A DNA stretch of 64,000 bases from Ignelater luminosus. Lineage: Eukaryota; Arthropoda; Insecta; Coleoptera; Elateridae. Shown in pieces: positions 1 to 12,654 of this stretch; within the stretch, counting starts at the first letter, position 1; every line of letters starts with the position of its first letter. The translations under genes and the position numbers were made by a program. Location: contig VTPC01090596.1 in the NCBI GenBank assembly GCA_011009095.1, positions 117,187 through 181,186 of the forward strand. Direction: 5' to 3'. The notes below the pieces were generated by a model, which worked only from the letters and a program-made list of their open reading frames with translations, was not told the DNA's origin and made no database searches.

Positions 1-3000
1 TTTCAAATAAACAACGCAAAATATGTTAAAAATCAACTATTATAACCTGTAAACGTTTAAGTTACAAACTTATGAAATTATGAAAAATCAATAAATTTAA
101 CTTCAAAAAGATTTTAATAAATCTGATTTAAAGAACTTGAACATTACTTGCATAAAATATATGTTGAACAAAAACAAAAAATTATAAACAAAAGGATATT
201 TCCTACATACTACTCGTTCCCGGGTCTTTAAGATTCGAAAACACTATCAGAGATGCACCAGGGAAGATATCCACAAGTTGCGGCTGAAGTAGGAGCCGCC
301 GGCTTTTCTTAGTACGGCAAAAATTTACACGACCTTGATGAATTCAAGCGTCTTTCAACACAAATCCATAACAAACAGAAACTAAATAGTGTTTACTGCG
401 TTGTTTCTTTCACTGAACGAGATCAGTATGTAATCACAGTTCTTAGGGAAACTGTCAAAACGATGAACACAACAGGATATTGGGGTCATGAGAGTTCGAA
501 CACGGACACACAGAAGAAAATAACCAAAAATAGAAACATTCATTTCCTGTGCACACAGATGGCTACTTTAAGCGATCCCGACCATAGTTGTCAGACTAAC
601 GCGGAAAAACGTTTTCCACAACCTTAAAATTGATAGGTAACACCTCTTAGCTTGCAAATTCTAGACGTCGTCCGCAAAAATTTGCGATTATTAACCTTAA
701 CGGAGCCTATCTCCTAGAGTTTACCAAAAATGCCCTACGGCAACCACAAAAAAGGTGAATTCGCAGCCGATAAATGTTGTGACAAAACATCTGCCCCAAA
801 ACCTCATAAAGGTAACTCCATAGCGCGCATAACGCGCTGTCCCTAGAAGGGGACAACTGGTCTCGTTAAGAGACTAAGTTCGACTCTCTCCAGAAATTCT
901 AAATGATTTTGTACATGGCAAATCTGACACAATAAAAGAAGCCAGTTATACAGTGTACCAGGAAACGAAACACAAATGATGCATTAAAAATGGAAAGTTA
1001 CCACACATAATTATTCCAATCTGATACGGTCTTTTGTAAAACCATAACCCAGCATTTCTTCCAGCAGACCAAATCTAGATGTAAATATTCCCCGAATCGG
1101 CGGCGGCAGAAAGATACATCCGAAATGTATAAACATTTTTGAACTAAAGTGAAAAACGTTCGACAATAAAACGATGTATCGAATTTCATAAATGAAGCCT
1201 AAATAAAGTATTTTCACAATGAAGAAATGATCTCATTAACTACCAAAAAGCATAAAACAATTTATTAAATACATTTTATGATGAAATAAAATAATGAATT
1301 TGAATGAAATGCAAATTAATAAATGAAATGTTAAATTTAATGCTTAAAATGCACACAAAGATCCATTGAGTTCCCAAAAAAGGGTAGATTTGCACATAAT
1401 TTCCATTGACATTTAAAATAACGTCACTTTCTGCATTATAGAATTCAAAAAATATATTTTGAATTACTTTTACTGCTAAGATATACGAAGTGGTGTAATC
1501 AACAGTTGCATATCACCAGGGTTTTGGAAACGGCCGTTAAAATAATTTGAGGCCAATATGATTTTCTTCATTCCGTTCGAGTTCTTGAATTAGGAGACTT
1601 AATATCATTGGTAATGGCACTTCTCTTCTCCAGAGTATTCATCTTTTGACTCAAAATAAAAAATCAGCAGACCTCTTGCTGTTCTGAAAATTAATCCAAT
1701 ACCACGTGCATCACAATTCCACCGTTTGTGTAAGAAATAAAAATGTTGAAAGTTAAGTAGTATCAAAGGGTTTTTTTATTTCTTTAATTACATCCTACTC
1801 TTTTAATTTTCTTTTTATGCTAATACCGTGGGCATAACTGTTACATATAGGGAACATTTTACATGGTTATAGTCTTGTATCCTCTGTACTTTTTAAATTA
1901 ATTTTAGCAATAATCATGTAACACTTTCCAATACGATTCTGCACATTTAACATCACATATACTTTTATAAACAAATTGCTTTTAATGACAAAATTGAAAT
2001 TTAATAATTCTTAGCTTCATCTAGAAACCAATTACTTCCTGCCTGTTGACAGATTAAATTTATATTAGGTATTAGGTGTCTTTCAACATGACTAATTAAT
2101 TCATAGTCTGAGGCAACGTCTCTTAGATATCCTTTTCGTGGAATTAAGTAGAGTATAACATAAATACGAGCATAGTTAACAGGTTTACAGCTTTTAGTAC
2201 ACCATCCTTAAAAATGAAACTCTTTTTTAATTAAACTTTATGTTTTAACCAAACAGCTCTCAACTGTTTATAAATGAACTGCGTATATGTATTTAAGATT
2301 AGATAACTTTGTTACAGTTACTACTTTGGGGAACAAAGCATTTTCAAGAACAAAGCTTCTCCTTAAGTTAAAATCTCTTGTTAACTTTCAGGCTTTTAGA
2401 GATTTAATATTTACGAAAATAGGTATTATGAAATTTCACTCTCAAAGGTTAATAAAACAAAGGTTTATTAAATCAATATTAAGCAAATTTCAGGTAACAA
2501 ACGAAAAAAGACATGTAAGTTAAGATAATGTTTATCAGACTTACTTTTAAAAGTTAACTTCAAAGAGTTTTTTCCAAAGTTTTATCAAATGTAAACAATA
2601 AATATTGTATGAATCTAAGGGCAGTTTAGAAGTACAGTTTTAATAAAATATGCGACCTTTTTGTTTGGCGCTTTATTATTCTTATTTTGTTTCAAAAGAG
2701 TTTAACTAATTGCTAAGGAAAAACATGTTTGGCAATTCGATAATTCATGACGTCTTTTCCATCTTTATATTTTAATTCTTTTACGACTAACGCAATCGTA
2801 TGCTGCAACTCCTTCGCATATTAGAGAGACTGTACCCATGCTATGCAGCTCTATTGCGTGACATTTACAGAGAGTCAGAGTAATTCGCGTCATACTTTAC
2901 ATTCTATTCTATTAGCTACCAGCTACTGTGGTTTGAATTTTAAACCCCGTGCTTTTTTTCAAAGCAGCCTGGGATAGATAACGGGTGGGAATAAACCTCA

Positions 3001-3815
3001 CTGACGCCACAAAAAGCAAGTACATAAATAAAAGAATTGACAGACACACGAGTGAACAAACAAACATTTTAAATGTACAATTGGAAGATAAATGTGGTAG
3101 TTTGTAAAGCAACGAAAATAAAGAGAATTAACTAAAAAACTCGCGATTTTATAAAATATTTGACCGCTTAGCAGTTCAGACCTCAACGAGCAGAGTGACG
3201 TATAAGCCAGAATGTCACAGCCCAAATAAATAAAGTCATACCAGAATAGCGAACTAGACGTCTTTTTGACGTCATATTAGAAAATGAATTTCTAGAATCA
3301 AAGCAAAATTATATACCATTACTGTGTTATTAGTGAGCTCGCTACTTTCCTTCTTTAAACTATTTTGGAAAAATCAGAATTAAACATATAAAGATCAAAG
3401 GAACAGTATATATTCAAATTGTTCAGCATTTAAAAAACTGAATCGTTCCTTTATGCAGTATATCCCGAACGGATTTAGTGAGAGATCGCAAGATGATTTA
3501 TAAATAAAGTTGTGTCTTTTTGCACTTTTTCATAAACGTAGATGAAGAAATTGTTTGAATTACATTTTTATTTCCAAGTAAACAATCATCCGCGCTCGTT
3601 GTTCGTGGTCGGAAGCTATCTCGCCAAAGCTATCTGCGATCCTGTATATTCTAGTTTTTCTCCGCCATAGCTCAGCTGGGGTAGATTTATTCAAGAAACT
3701 CAACGGAAACTCAAGAAAATTATAGGTAACAGAATTTCCCAAGTAGAACCTTCAATGGATTTTGATGCAAACAGCTGTTTCAGTTTTGTTTTCATTTGTA
3801 AAGGTCTGTACTATA

Positions 3816-5107
3816 CGAGGGTGGTCTGAAAAGTTTCCGACCTCAACGTGAAGATGGCAGCACTCGTAAATAAAAGCTACTAAATTTCGTTGTTCATCTG
3901 TTGACAGTTACTCACCAAAGTTTCAGCCATTTTGGACGCGCAGTTTTTATGTAACAGTCGTTTGAGTGAGTTGATGTGAGCTTTTTGTGAAAATGGACAA
4001 AATCGAGTATCGAGCTGTCATTAAATATTTGTTTTTGAAAGGCAATACGCGTTCGCAAATAAAAGATGAGTTGGATTCTGTGTATGGGGACTCTGCACCA
4101 TCATTTACCACAGTGAAAGTTTGGGCTGCTGAATTTAAACGTGGCCGTAAGAGCTTGGGAGACGATGAACGTTCGGGACGTCCAAAAACTGCAACTACCG
4201 ACGAAAACATCGCCAAAGTTCACCAAATGGTGCTAGACGACCGCCGAATTAAAGTGAGAGAGATAGCAGAGGTTATGAACATGTCAAAAGAACGTGTTTG
4301 TCACATATTAAATCAACATTTAGGCATGAGAAAGCTGTCCGCGCGTTGGGCGCCGCGTTTGCTCACGTTAGACCTAAAACGTGTTCGAATGAATATTTCC
4401 AACGCTCTTTTGGCGCAGTTTAAGCGAAATAAATCCGAGTTTTGGCGCCGATTAATTACTGTAGATGAAACTTGGATACACCATTATACGCCCGAAACAA
4501 AAATACAGTCCAAACAGTGGACTGCAAAGGGGGAACCGGCTCCAAAAAAAGCAAAAACTGTTTTTTCGGCTGGGAAAGTGATGGCGACTGTTTTTTGGGA
4601 TAATCATGGAGTTATTTTAATCGATTATCTTCAAAAAGGAAAAACCATTACAGGAGCATACTATGCATCATTACTTGACAAGCTGAAGGCAGAACTTGCA
4701 AAAAAACGGTCACATTTGCTGAAAAAGAAAATCCTGTTTCACCAAAACAACGCACCGTTTTACACCTCAGCGGTTGCCATAGCGAAAATCTACGAATTAC
4801 GGTTTGAACTGCTTGACCATCCGCCTTACTCACCAAATCTAGCCCCAAGCGACTTCTTTTTGTTCCCTCATCTAAAAATTGCGCTCGGAGGACAAAGATT
4901 TTCGTCAAATGAAGAGGCAATCACCTTCGTGAACAATGATTTTGCAGAGAAAAATGCCGAGTACTATTTGGACGGGTTACAGAGATGGGAGCATCGCTGG
5001 GAGAAGTGTGTAGAGTTACAAGGAGACTATGTTGAAAAATAAAAAACAATTTTTAGAAAAAATGTCTTGTATCTTTGTTAGGTCGGAAACTTTTCAGATC
5101 ACCCTTG
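3816..5107 (+). mobile_element. mariner transposon, copy 1 (DD34D group)
   Basis: A 1292-bp element with terminal inverted repeats and TA on both sides (3814-3815 and 5108-5109), the target duplication of Tc1/mariner elements. The left end reads cgagggtggtctgaaaagtt and the right end is its near-perfect reverse complement for about 28 bp. The mismatches are at the third and tenth bases of the element. Nearly the whole interior is a single transposase frame (3993-5042). The total length is the usual 1.3 kb of a complete mariner. It lies in sense orientation inside the presumed intron of gene A. A second copy of the same family starts at 63843 in the opposite orientation. Confidence 0.95.
3993..5042 (+). 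CDS. mariner transposase, full length but catalytic Asp replaced by Asn
   Basis: A 349-residue uninterrupted transposase. I chose the ATG at 3993, which gives MDKIEYR and exactly matches the length of the mariner at 25108; an upstream GTG at 3987 in the same frame is not a plausible start. Residues 1-110 form the two helix-turn-helix DNA-binding region of the family. The catalytic domain shows VDETWIHH (Asp158), then FHQNNAP where the family has FHQDNAP, then LAPSDFF (Asp287). The spacing between positions 252 and 287 is 34, as expected for DD34D. Residue 252 is Asn (codon AAC at 4746-4748) instead of the metal-binding Asp, a single G-to-A change. Established knowledge of DDE/D enzymes predicts loss of strand cleavage, although DNA binding may persist. 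The frame ends GDYVEK, the usual mariner C-terminus. Confidence 0.93.
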   Translation: MDKIEYRAVIKYLFLKGNTRSQIKDELDSVYGDSAPSFTTVKVWAAEFKRGRKSLGDDERSGRPKTATTDENIAKVHQMVLDDRRIKVREIAEVMNMSKERVCHILNQHLGMRKLSARWAPRLLTLDLKRVRMNISNALLAQFKRNKSEFWRRLITVDETWIHHYTPETKIQSKQWTAKGEPAPKKAKTVFSAGKVMATVFWDNHGVILIDYLQKGKTITGAYYASLLDKLKAELAKKRSHLLKKKILFHQNNAPFYTSAVAIAKIYELRFELLDHPPYSPNLAPSDFFLFPHLKIALGGQRFSSNEEAITFVNNDFAEKNAEYYLDGLQRWEHRWEKCVELQGDYVEK

Positions 5108-5529
5108 TAATATATTTAGGCAAAGATAGAATAAAGAATTTTCGAGCTCAATGGTAAATACAATCTCTAATTTCATTAGAAATTAAAATCAGTTGTTAAC
5201 TCAGACAACTTTAGTAAGAAAGACATTAGCCTCTCATCCAGTATACACTATACAGCTATTTTTCTTGAAAATGTTCTCAAAGATTATTAGAAATGACCTC
5301 TAGAAGCTGTCATCGAAGCTATTGAGCATAGCTTTGGACAATGCACGTATTTTTCATTAAATTCGTTTGTTTTTCTAGTGCTTCTATTCTACTTGCACGT
5401 TTCTATTTCTCGGTCCCGTATTAATGGTTACAAATTGAGATAAATATATCTATGACAGTTAAATAAAATTAATCTGTAAGAGTTTATTTTTTAAATAGAT
5501 TCTATGATCTAGAATTTGTTTATTTTCAG

Positions 5530-5962
5530 GTAAAATTAGTAGGTAAAAAAGCGACCGTAGCAGGATGGGGACGAACGCGACATGGACAAGCCACAGTTCC
5601 GTCCGTGCTACAAGAAGTAGACGTGGAAGTTATTTCCAATGACAGATGTCAAAGATGGTTCCGAGCAGCCGGCAGGCGGGAAACCATTCACGACGTTTTC
5701 CTTTGCGCAGGGTATAAGGAGGTATATTTAAAAATTTATATTAAGAACATTAAGTGTTTGAATATTAAATAAAATGTACTTTTAGGGTGGCAGGGATTCC
5801 TGCCAGGGTGATTCTGGAGGTCCACTGACGGTGGCCATAGATGGAAGAAAAACGCTAATAGGATTGGTGTCGTGGGGTATTGGATGTGGTAGAGAACACC
5901 TACCGGGTGTTTATACAAATATTCAAAAGTTTGTGCCTTGGATAGACGCAGTTATGGGTTAA
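5530..5962 (+). CDS. Gene A: trypsin-like serine protease, last two coding exons (5' partial)
   Basis: Exons are 5530-5721 (64 codons, phase 0 at both ends) and 5786-5962 (58 codons plus TAA). They are separated by a 64-bp intron with a gtatat donor and a tttag acceptor. The first exon encodes [12 protein letters not shown], a cysteine pair region with CQRWF, and CAGYKE. The second encodes [14 protein letters not shown], with the nucleophilic Ser in GDSGG. The Asp six residues before that Ser is the specificity-pocket position of trypsin, so cleavage after Arg/Lys is expected. It ends [10 protein letters not shown]. Exon borders and phases match exons 5 and 6 of gene B, and about 70% of residues agree by hand count, so the two are tandem duplicates. 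The His and Asp of the triad must be encoded left of the window. A possible ATTAAA polyadenylation signal lies at 6013. No frame damage is visible, so the gene is probably functional. Confidence 0.9.
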
Positions 5963-7904
5963 AGATCTGTGCCAGTTAGTATAAAAAATAACGAACATGT
6001 TATAGTTAAATTATTAAAAACTTTTATTACCTTAAACTATGAGTGATAAAAGACATGACAAGAACAATTCAAGTATTTATTTTTCCTTCTCTTACAATTC
6101 TGATTTTTTGGTTTGTCTTTAATTTTGTGTTATGATTTTCATGTTTTGTGTTAGTTACACTTTTTCAGCGTACGCTATTATAAATATAATTAGTATATGA
6201 AGGATCTTATGTACATATTTCTTGCATTCTCACAACGCATTTTATAGGCAATAATTTACTCTTTGTAGATATATGTATTGTGTTCTTTAGAAAATTTCAT
6301 CAATTCCTCTTTGTTATAATGTACGCTAGTTTTCAATTGATTGTTAGTTTTAGACATGTATTAGCTTCATAATACAGGGTTAATATGAAAATTAGAGTGT
6401 AAGCGATAAAAAATTAAAGATAAATCTCTGATATACTAGACGTTTATAGAATATCTCTAAGATCAAATCTTTTTTACTTTTATATTTATTATTGTATTAG
6501 ATATTACTATTACTATTATTATTATTATTATTATAAAATCTAAATAGTAAATTAATTGAAAATGTTTGTAACGATATTAATTGCATATTAAGCATAATCC
6601 TAATTAAATACTTCAAAAGTATAGGAAGCAGTTTGTACATTAACTAAATTACTTAGTATTAAGGATGACATCAATCAGCTGACTGTTGTAAAATATTTTC
6701 TTCTTTAGTAGGGTAAACTCGGTTAATCCCATCATACAGTTAATTATTAAAGTAATTCACACTAATTATTAAATTAACTTACATAATCAAAAAAGATTGC
6801 ATTAGTAACAGAGAGAAATTCTTGTACTTTTCTCGTGAGCGAAAGCTTATTCACATTTATTTTCTTCATTAAATCAATTATATTAGTAATTATTTTTAAG
6901 TTATTACTTATCACAAGATTACCCAAGCTTTCCCTATTATATAAAATTTCTAATTACTATGTAGGTACATACTACGTATATTAAGTAAGTGCGTGTTGCC
7001 ACTAGAATGTTTTTGTTAGGTTATAGATATTTTTTTAATAAATTTGTTAATTTCTTACCTTTCAGCTTCTTTTCTTTGTTTTGTTCTAAAATCAAAACAA
7101 CAAAAACATTTTTTAGGGTATGTATCCGGAAAAGTAGTTTGCAAGGTACATTTGTTAAGAAAATTGTGTCCTAAACTTAGATTCTCGATAATTAAAAAAT
7201 AGTAAAATGCTGTAATATTAAACAGGAAAAGGTTTCATATAAGTATTGAACTTTATTACAAAAATAAAGCATTTTAAATAATGCTCTAACCTCACAGAAT
7301 TCTGAAAAGTTTGATTTTACTCGAAAATGATACATCTTATCAAGAAAACATATGAGTAACCTAACGTTTTTTGAGAGTAGATTTTAAACAATGGCTTTAT
7401 TGGACTAGATAGGGTGTATAAAGTCATCACTGACTAAATAATTAGTTAAAAGTAATTTTCCAAGCTATCTGATTATTGCCCTTTACAAATCCGTTATTTG
7501 AAGGCTTCTAAATACTTCAAATTAAAATATAATCTATGCTATTACTAGATAATTTTTAAATATTTTCTAAGATAATCATAACTATATAAATTGCCTAGTC
7601 AGGAAGATATTCTTTCATTATTACAGTAGTTTGTTTTGATCTCTTCAAGACCAACCAAAGCTTGATAAACAATTGCATAGTCGTTTTCAATGCTTAGATT
7701 TAATTAATTTGTATTCATTTGCTTGACTTATAAAATTTAACAAAACTTTAGTTACAGGGGCAAAAGCTACTGTTTTAGTTCTTGTAAGACTAAGCACTTA
7801 CGCTTTGATCAAGCAAGCAATATGTGATATGTATGATATGTATATCTCCCACTACAAGAAAATACAGTGGTATTTCGAGTAACCATCATTAAGTACCTCC
7901 TTGC

Positions 7905-8220
7905 CCTGGCGTATCGCCCAGCCTTAAAATTATTCTTGTCAATACTTTGCGAATGGTTTGGGATCTTATGGGCTTATTGCGTTCGGACTTGAAATGCTTT
8001 TGCTAAGGTCAAAATCTAACAACTGAAAGGCTATGCATGTTTCTTGTTTTCAAGGTGCCGTTCCGGCAGCAGTGTGGAGAATATACCAAATTTCAAAAGT
8101 ATAAGTGTTATTCAATATTGTCCAGTTTTCGTACAAATCACTTTGAAGTCAAAACGAATCAGGCCAGGAAAGTTGGCCAAATAAACTAAGCCTTTTTTCC
8201 GTTTTGGACTACTATAATGG
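7905..8220 (+). repeat. Diverged direct repeat, copy 1 (pair with 9520-9796)
   Basis: This stretch resembles 9520-9796 in the same orientation. Shared blocks occur in order. They include a gctaaggtcaaaatctaacaa / gctaaagtcagaatttaacat block, a ttccggcagcagt core and a tggtccagtttcg-like block. A gaagtcaaaa block and a final ttttggactactataat / ttttagatcaccctaat block follow. Divergence is high with many indels, and the edges are approximate. It is probably an old interspersed repeat family; no coding content or clear terminal structure is visible. Confidence 0.5.
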
Positions 8221-9519
8221 GATGCTAATCTATACTAGGTGCTATTAAGCAAAATCGCAGGAAATCTTAGTAAGAACAGACTGCGTCTGAACGGCCGTTC
8301 AATATGACGTCGACAATCTAATCCAGTTCGCTTTAAAATACCTTGAAACCACTAATCTACGGGTTTAACATTACTTTTCTTTTAGAAATCATAGCTAAAA
8401 GATGAAGATCAAAAGTTGCTACCATTCTCTTGGATGGTATAGTTTCTTACGGTAGGGTAAACCGGAAACATAGTCTTCTAACCTTTACAAGTGCCAAATG
8501 AAACTTCATTTGATATAAAGGTATTACGATGCATCTTGGATTACATAAACTATACATTCTAGTGAATAAACTTAAATAATCTTTTGCCAATAGGCCAAAA
8601 TCTATATGGGGGAGATGACGTTATAATAATTCTTTTTTTGGAATCCAGACTGATGTACAGTGACTGCTGGTTGTGAAGTGTACTATACCTTACAATCAAA
8701 GTAATTAGTTAATTACGATAGCACACTGCCTTACTATTCTGCGTATTTTTTGGAAGGCAAGATTTAAGCAGTACTGCTGCGTGGTTGGGTGTGTCAGTAT
8801 AGCAGACATAATGTGCTAGTGGTTACCATCCACGAAAAATCTGCAAATACTGTCTGAACAGCATATGTAACCATCTCTCTCATTTGCATAAGCGAGATGG
8901 TGCACGTCCTAACAACAACACTAATGGTATAACCCTTTCGTAAATTTATATTGATGCAACATAAATACAATATCACCAATATCAGTATCATCATCTCTGT
9001 CGGGTCTACTCCATTTAATTCTCAGCATCATGAAGATGGTTTAAGTAGTGTATTCACTGAAAATGCTAATACTACTTGCCGATCAACTCCAATTGACACT
9101 ACAAGCGGAAAAGAACCTGACATCATGTTGCGCTTTTATAACAAAATTTACGCCAGGGTATGATTGGTACACAGTACCACTTGCTGCATCAGCACTAGGC
9201 AACGGAAGCGTAAATACAGCAGCTCTAAAGGATTCTGAGAATCATTTTTGATATTTAGGAAAGTCACTACAATTGCCGTTTTTGATTAAGAAGTATAAGC
9301 GGCAGTGGAGAGAGGAATGGTGAAGACTATATTTACCGGAGAAGAAATGAGAATCAATTATAAACACTACTCCTGATTGTTTAAGAAGATAGGAAAAAAG
9401 CGTTGTGCAACAAAAACATGTATCAAACTACCCAAAGACATCATAGATACAAGCTTTGAGAATAAAATGTTATTGACTAACGCTCGATGCGGCAGGTGGA
9501 GTGGGACTTCTCGACCGGG

Positions 9520-9796
9520 CAGCGTTTTAGGCGCAGCGCGACCTTAAATAGGGGGCCAATTTTACTCATATTTTGAAAATTCTTTGCTAAAGTCAGAATT
9601 TAACATCTGGAAGAGGTGGCCTTCCGGCAGCAGTATGAAGGGTATATCGAATTCCGAAATTTGCAAAACATGATGCCATATATAAAAACATATTATCCGA
9701 TTTGGTCCAGTTTCGCACAAGTTCTTTTGAAGTCAAAATTTAAAAAAGTTGAACAACTAAATTAAGACTTCTTCTATTTTTAGATCACCCTAATAT
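9520..9796 (+). repeat. Diverged direct repeat, copy 2 (pair with 7905-8220)
   Basis: Second copy of the repeat described at 7905-8220, about 1.6 kb downstream in the same orientation. The ttccggcagcagta core and the flanking blocks are in the same order. The 1.3 kb between the copies has no recognisable coding sequence, so there is no support for reading the pair as LTRs of a retrotransposon. No TG...CA ends or flanking duplications were found. Confidence 0.5.
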
Positions 9797-12654
9797 TGCA
9801 TTCTTACCTTTATCTTTTCTTAAATCCCTATTCTTAGCTAAAGCTGAATCTACAAGTTCCCGAAGCAATTGGTTTTCAAAATGGACGACTGAAACGTGCC
9901 GACCTTCCTCTTTTTTGCAGACTAACATTCTTACTTCGTACTTCATAAACGTAGAAATTAAAAACTTAGCTTTCCAGAAATCCAACTGATGTATATTATA
10001 AAGATAAAGATAATCTACATGCTAAGGTAAGTTACTCTCATGAACCAATTTTGAAAATAAAATAGCAATCTGTTTTTTGGAGGGATTTATCTTAAAATAA
10101 CTTGTTGTGTGAGATGCATAGCATAAGGTAAAGATATTAATTGGAAGGATAATAAAAAGAACTTCTTTATGCATTTTAAATTTTATTTTCAAGACTTAAC
10201 CGCCGACACCAGTCTTGAAAATAAAATCTAAAATACATTTAAGGAAGACTCTTCTTTGCCCTTCCACTTAAAATAATTGACAAAAAATTGTCTTTTAGTG
10301 GGACACATAGAGTCAACAGAAAACGGTTTAAATAACACAAATAAATAGAAAATAGGTTTTGGCAATTTATATAGTAGTTCAATATATCCTTGAAAAAGTA
10401 CAGTAGAAAAATCAGGTTTGACTGAGAAAGTCAGTAAAAAAGAAAGTAAATATACCTCTTGGCATGCTTTAGCTTTAAGGCAGTAGACCTTATTCCGATA
10501 ACCGGATTTCCTCTTTTTGAAAACTTAATCCCGACAATGCAATTAATGTTTATTGATAAAAAGATCCTGAAAGCTTAGTCTACTTTCGAATGCTAACGAA
10601 GTCGTTATAAACTCCTCCTAATTTTTGGTCAGAGGAGCCCTCCATGAGCGCCTGCGGGGGTACCTTAAATTAGTTATTACACTATTGAATGCTATATTTG
10701 TAGAAGAAAACTATGAATCTTGATCCTATATTGTAATAAAGGTAAGCTTGAACTGTGTTTTTGTTATAGCTTGCAAAGTTTAAAAAATCGGATTGAGTTA
10801 TGCCTCTATAACCTGAAACTGTAGTCTCTAGATTGCCAAATTCGGATATATCTTACTTTACTTTAAAATTAATTTGTGAGACTTGGTCTTTTCTAAATAG
10901 CACAAATGGTTAAATTAGGCATCACTAGTCTATATTATTTTCATTGAAAAGCTGACAATGAAATAAAGGTAAAAGTAGTAGTTGCCTTGAAAGTCATGCA
11001 AAAACTATCCGACATAAAATAATCTCTCATACTGACATTTGGTTATCTTTTTAACGCGCTCAGAAAAACTAACAAAATTAAACATTAGTAAAAACCAGCC
11101 ATCTTCAATACACATCCATAAATGAGTAGGTAATAATGACAGTCCAATTAGCACAGTTGGCACAAAAAAGTAATTACATGACAGTCGAAGCCAGTTGATT
11201 GTGAGACAAAGTACCAACATCAAACAAAAGACTCAGCTCAGTAACGATTTTCTTTCCGCTAAAGACATTGTTGTTCCACTTCAAATTTGACAAGTCTAAA
11301 CGTCGGTTTATAAGTTTTTGCATATTCTAGACCTTATAAAGGCAACGCTTGATATAAATAGGAGTTTTCTCTTATTTTATCTTATATTTGTTATTTTGTA
11401 GTTGCAGTTTGTAACGGGTTTTTGTAGTCCCTATCCCGTTACAGAGAGCCCGTATGTCCTTGGTTTTGAATAAAAAGAACTTTTGTTCGTTCCATACTGT
11501 ACTTAGAGATAATAGATTAGAAATGTTATTAGTTCGTGCTTGCACTTCTCTTGCTTTAAGATTGAAACTTTTTTGTAGTTTACAACCTCTAGTGCATGTG
11601 AAACACTGGGTATATGCACCTTTCAATATTAAGTTTATTTTCGTCTTGTATGGAAATCTATGCAGTTTTATTATAATGATTCCGTAAAGGGGTGTCAAAT
11701 TCTAAGATCCTGAATTAGCAGGGTTGAAATCGAATGTTGTTCCGCTTATGGGATAATTTTTAGTCTTTTTGTCCGCTTGAAGATGTATTTATCACGTTTA
11801 TCCTTGCTGATCTTTCTTCTATTTGAGTTCTTATTATCCCTGCTATTCAGTTTTCTTTAATTGAAGCCTCGGATAGGATTCTTTTGTTTAAAAAATTTGT
11901 CAATTTTGTTCTTCGTTGAATGAAGAAATTTATGGACCGGTTGACGATTTTGAATTTTGGGGAAACGCAGAAAGAACAGTTTGCGGCAGGCAGACGAGAC
12001 GCGACCAGCGTTCTACTTACCCGTAAAATTTTTGACTCGTTGAGTTTGTTTCGAGTGTTGTGCAAAACCTTCTAGTTAGGGGTAAGTTTCCCTATTTTTT
12101 TTGCATTCCTTGTGTTTGTCAATTCTAACTGATGTTTCTTGCCTCTAGTTTTTTTAATTTACCGGGAGCTACATACAATCCCGGAGAAAATCTCAAACAA
12201 TAGTTCCTTTGATTGGCTTCACTTGAATTTATCATATGAAGATTGAGAGTCTTCCATATCTTTGTTATCTGGTGGGAATGGGTAGCTTCTAAGTCTTATT
12301 TGCCGTTCTGCTGGACCCGAAGATACTGCACCCGACCTACTTCATATCGAAGACTTCGTACTCTTATTTCATCGTAAAACTTTAGAAATTTATTTGCTAC
12401 AATTAAGAAAATAACAGCATTTAAGTAAAAATTTTTTTAACAAAGAAAATAGTTTTGAATGCCTTTAGAATCATTTGTTTTCTTAAATAATTTGTATCTT
12501 GCCTTTTTTTTCTTAAAGTTAACTTAGCTCATGTGTATATTCTAATGAACCCTTCCCTTTCGTAATTTTTTTAGGTTTTCAACTGTTTCATTTTTTTGTG
12601 CTTAACAAGTAATTTCCTTTCAACAACTTGATTCGCATTAAATCTTTTTTTTAG

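Larger units (their letters stand above)
1..5529 (+). other. Presumed intron of gene A, with mariner insertion
   Basis: No exon of gene A was found here, although the exons at 5530-5721 and 5786-5962 need upstream exons carrying the catalytic His and Asp. By comparison with gene B, the intron ending at 5529 corresponds to B intron 4 (2.9 kb in B, phase 0), so in gene A it must exceed 5.5 kb. It ends in a good acceptor (tattttcag). The stretch contains a mariner at 3816-5107 and a somewhat GC-richer unidentified patch at about 190-1000. The remainder is AT-rich with only short chance reading frames. Intron status is inferred, since the donor lies outside the window. Confidence 0.55.

Noticed and set aside
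818-850. Helitron-like 3' end: hairpin followed by ctag
   Set aside because: The stem is only 6 bp, the spacing to ctag is too short, the next base is A instead of T, and no 5' TC end or helicase was found.
840-895. B-box-like agttcgactct with nearby stems, suggesting a tRNA or tRNA-derived SINE
   Set aside because: The bases before the loop do not pair with those after it, so no T-arm forms, and no A-box is found at the proper spacing.
3655-3685. tRNA-like A-box (atagctcagctgggg) on the + strand
   Set aside because: No matching B-box, anticodon arm or acceptor stem follows at the required distance; the resemblance is limited to about 15 bases.
3947-4920. Minus-strand frames opposite the mariner transposase (3947-4216 and 4648-4920)
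   Set aside because: They are antisense shadows of the real transposase frame at 3993-5042 and have no independent features.
11372-11698. Overlapping open frames on both strands (108 codons minus, 77 codons plus)
   Set aside because: Neither has a recognisable motif, signal peptide or splice context. The pair of mutually antisense frames is what low stop density on one segment produces by chance.
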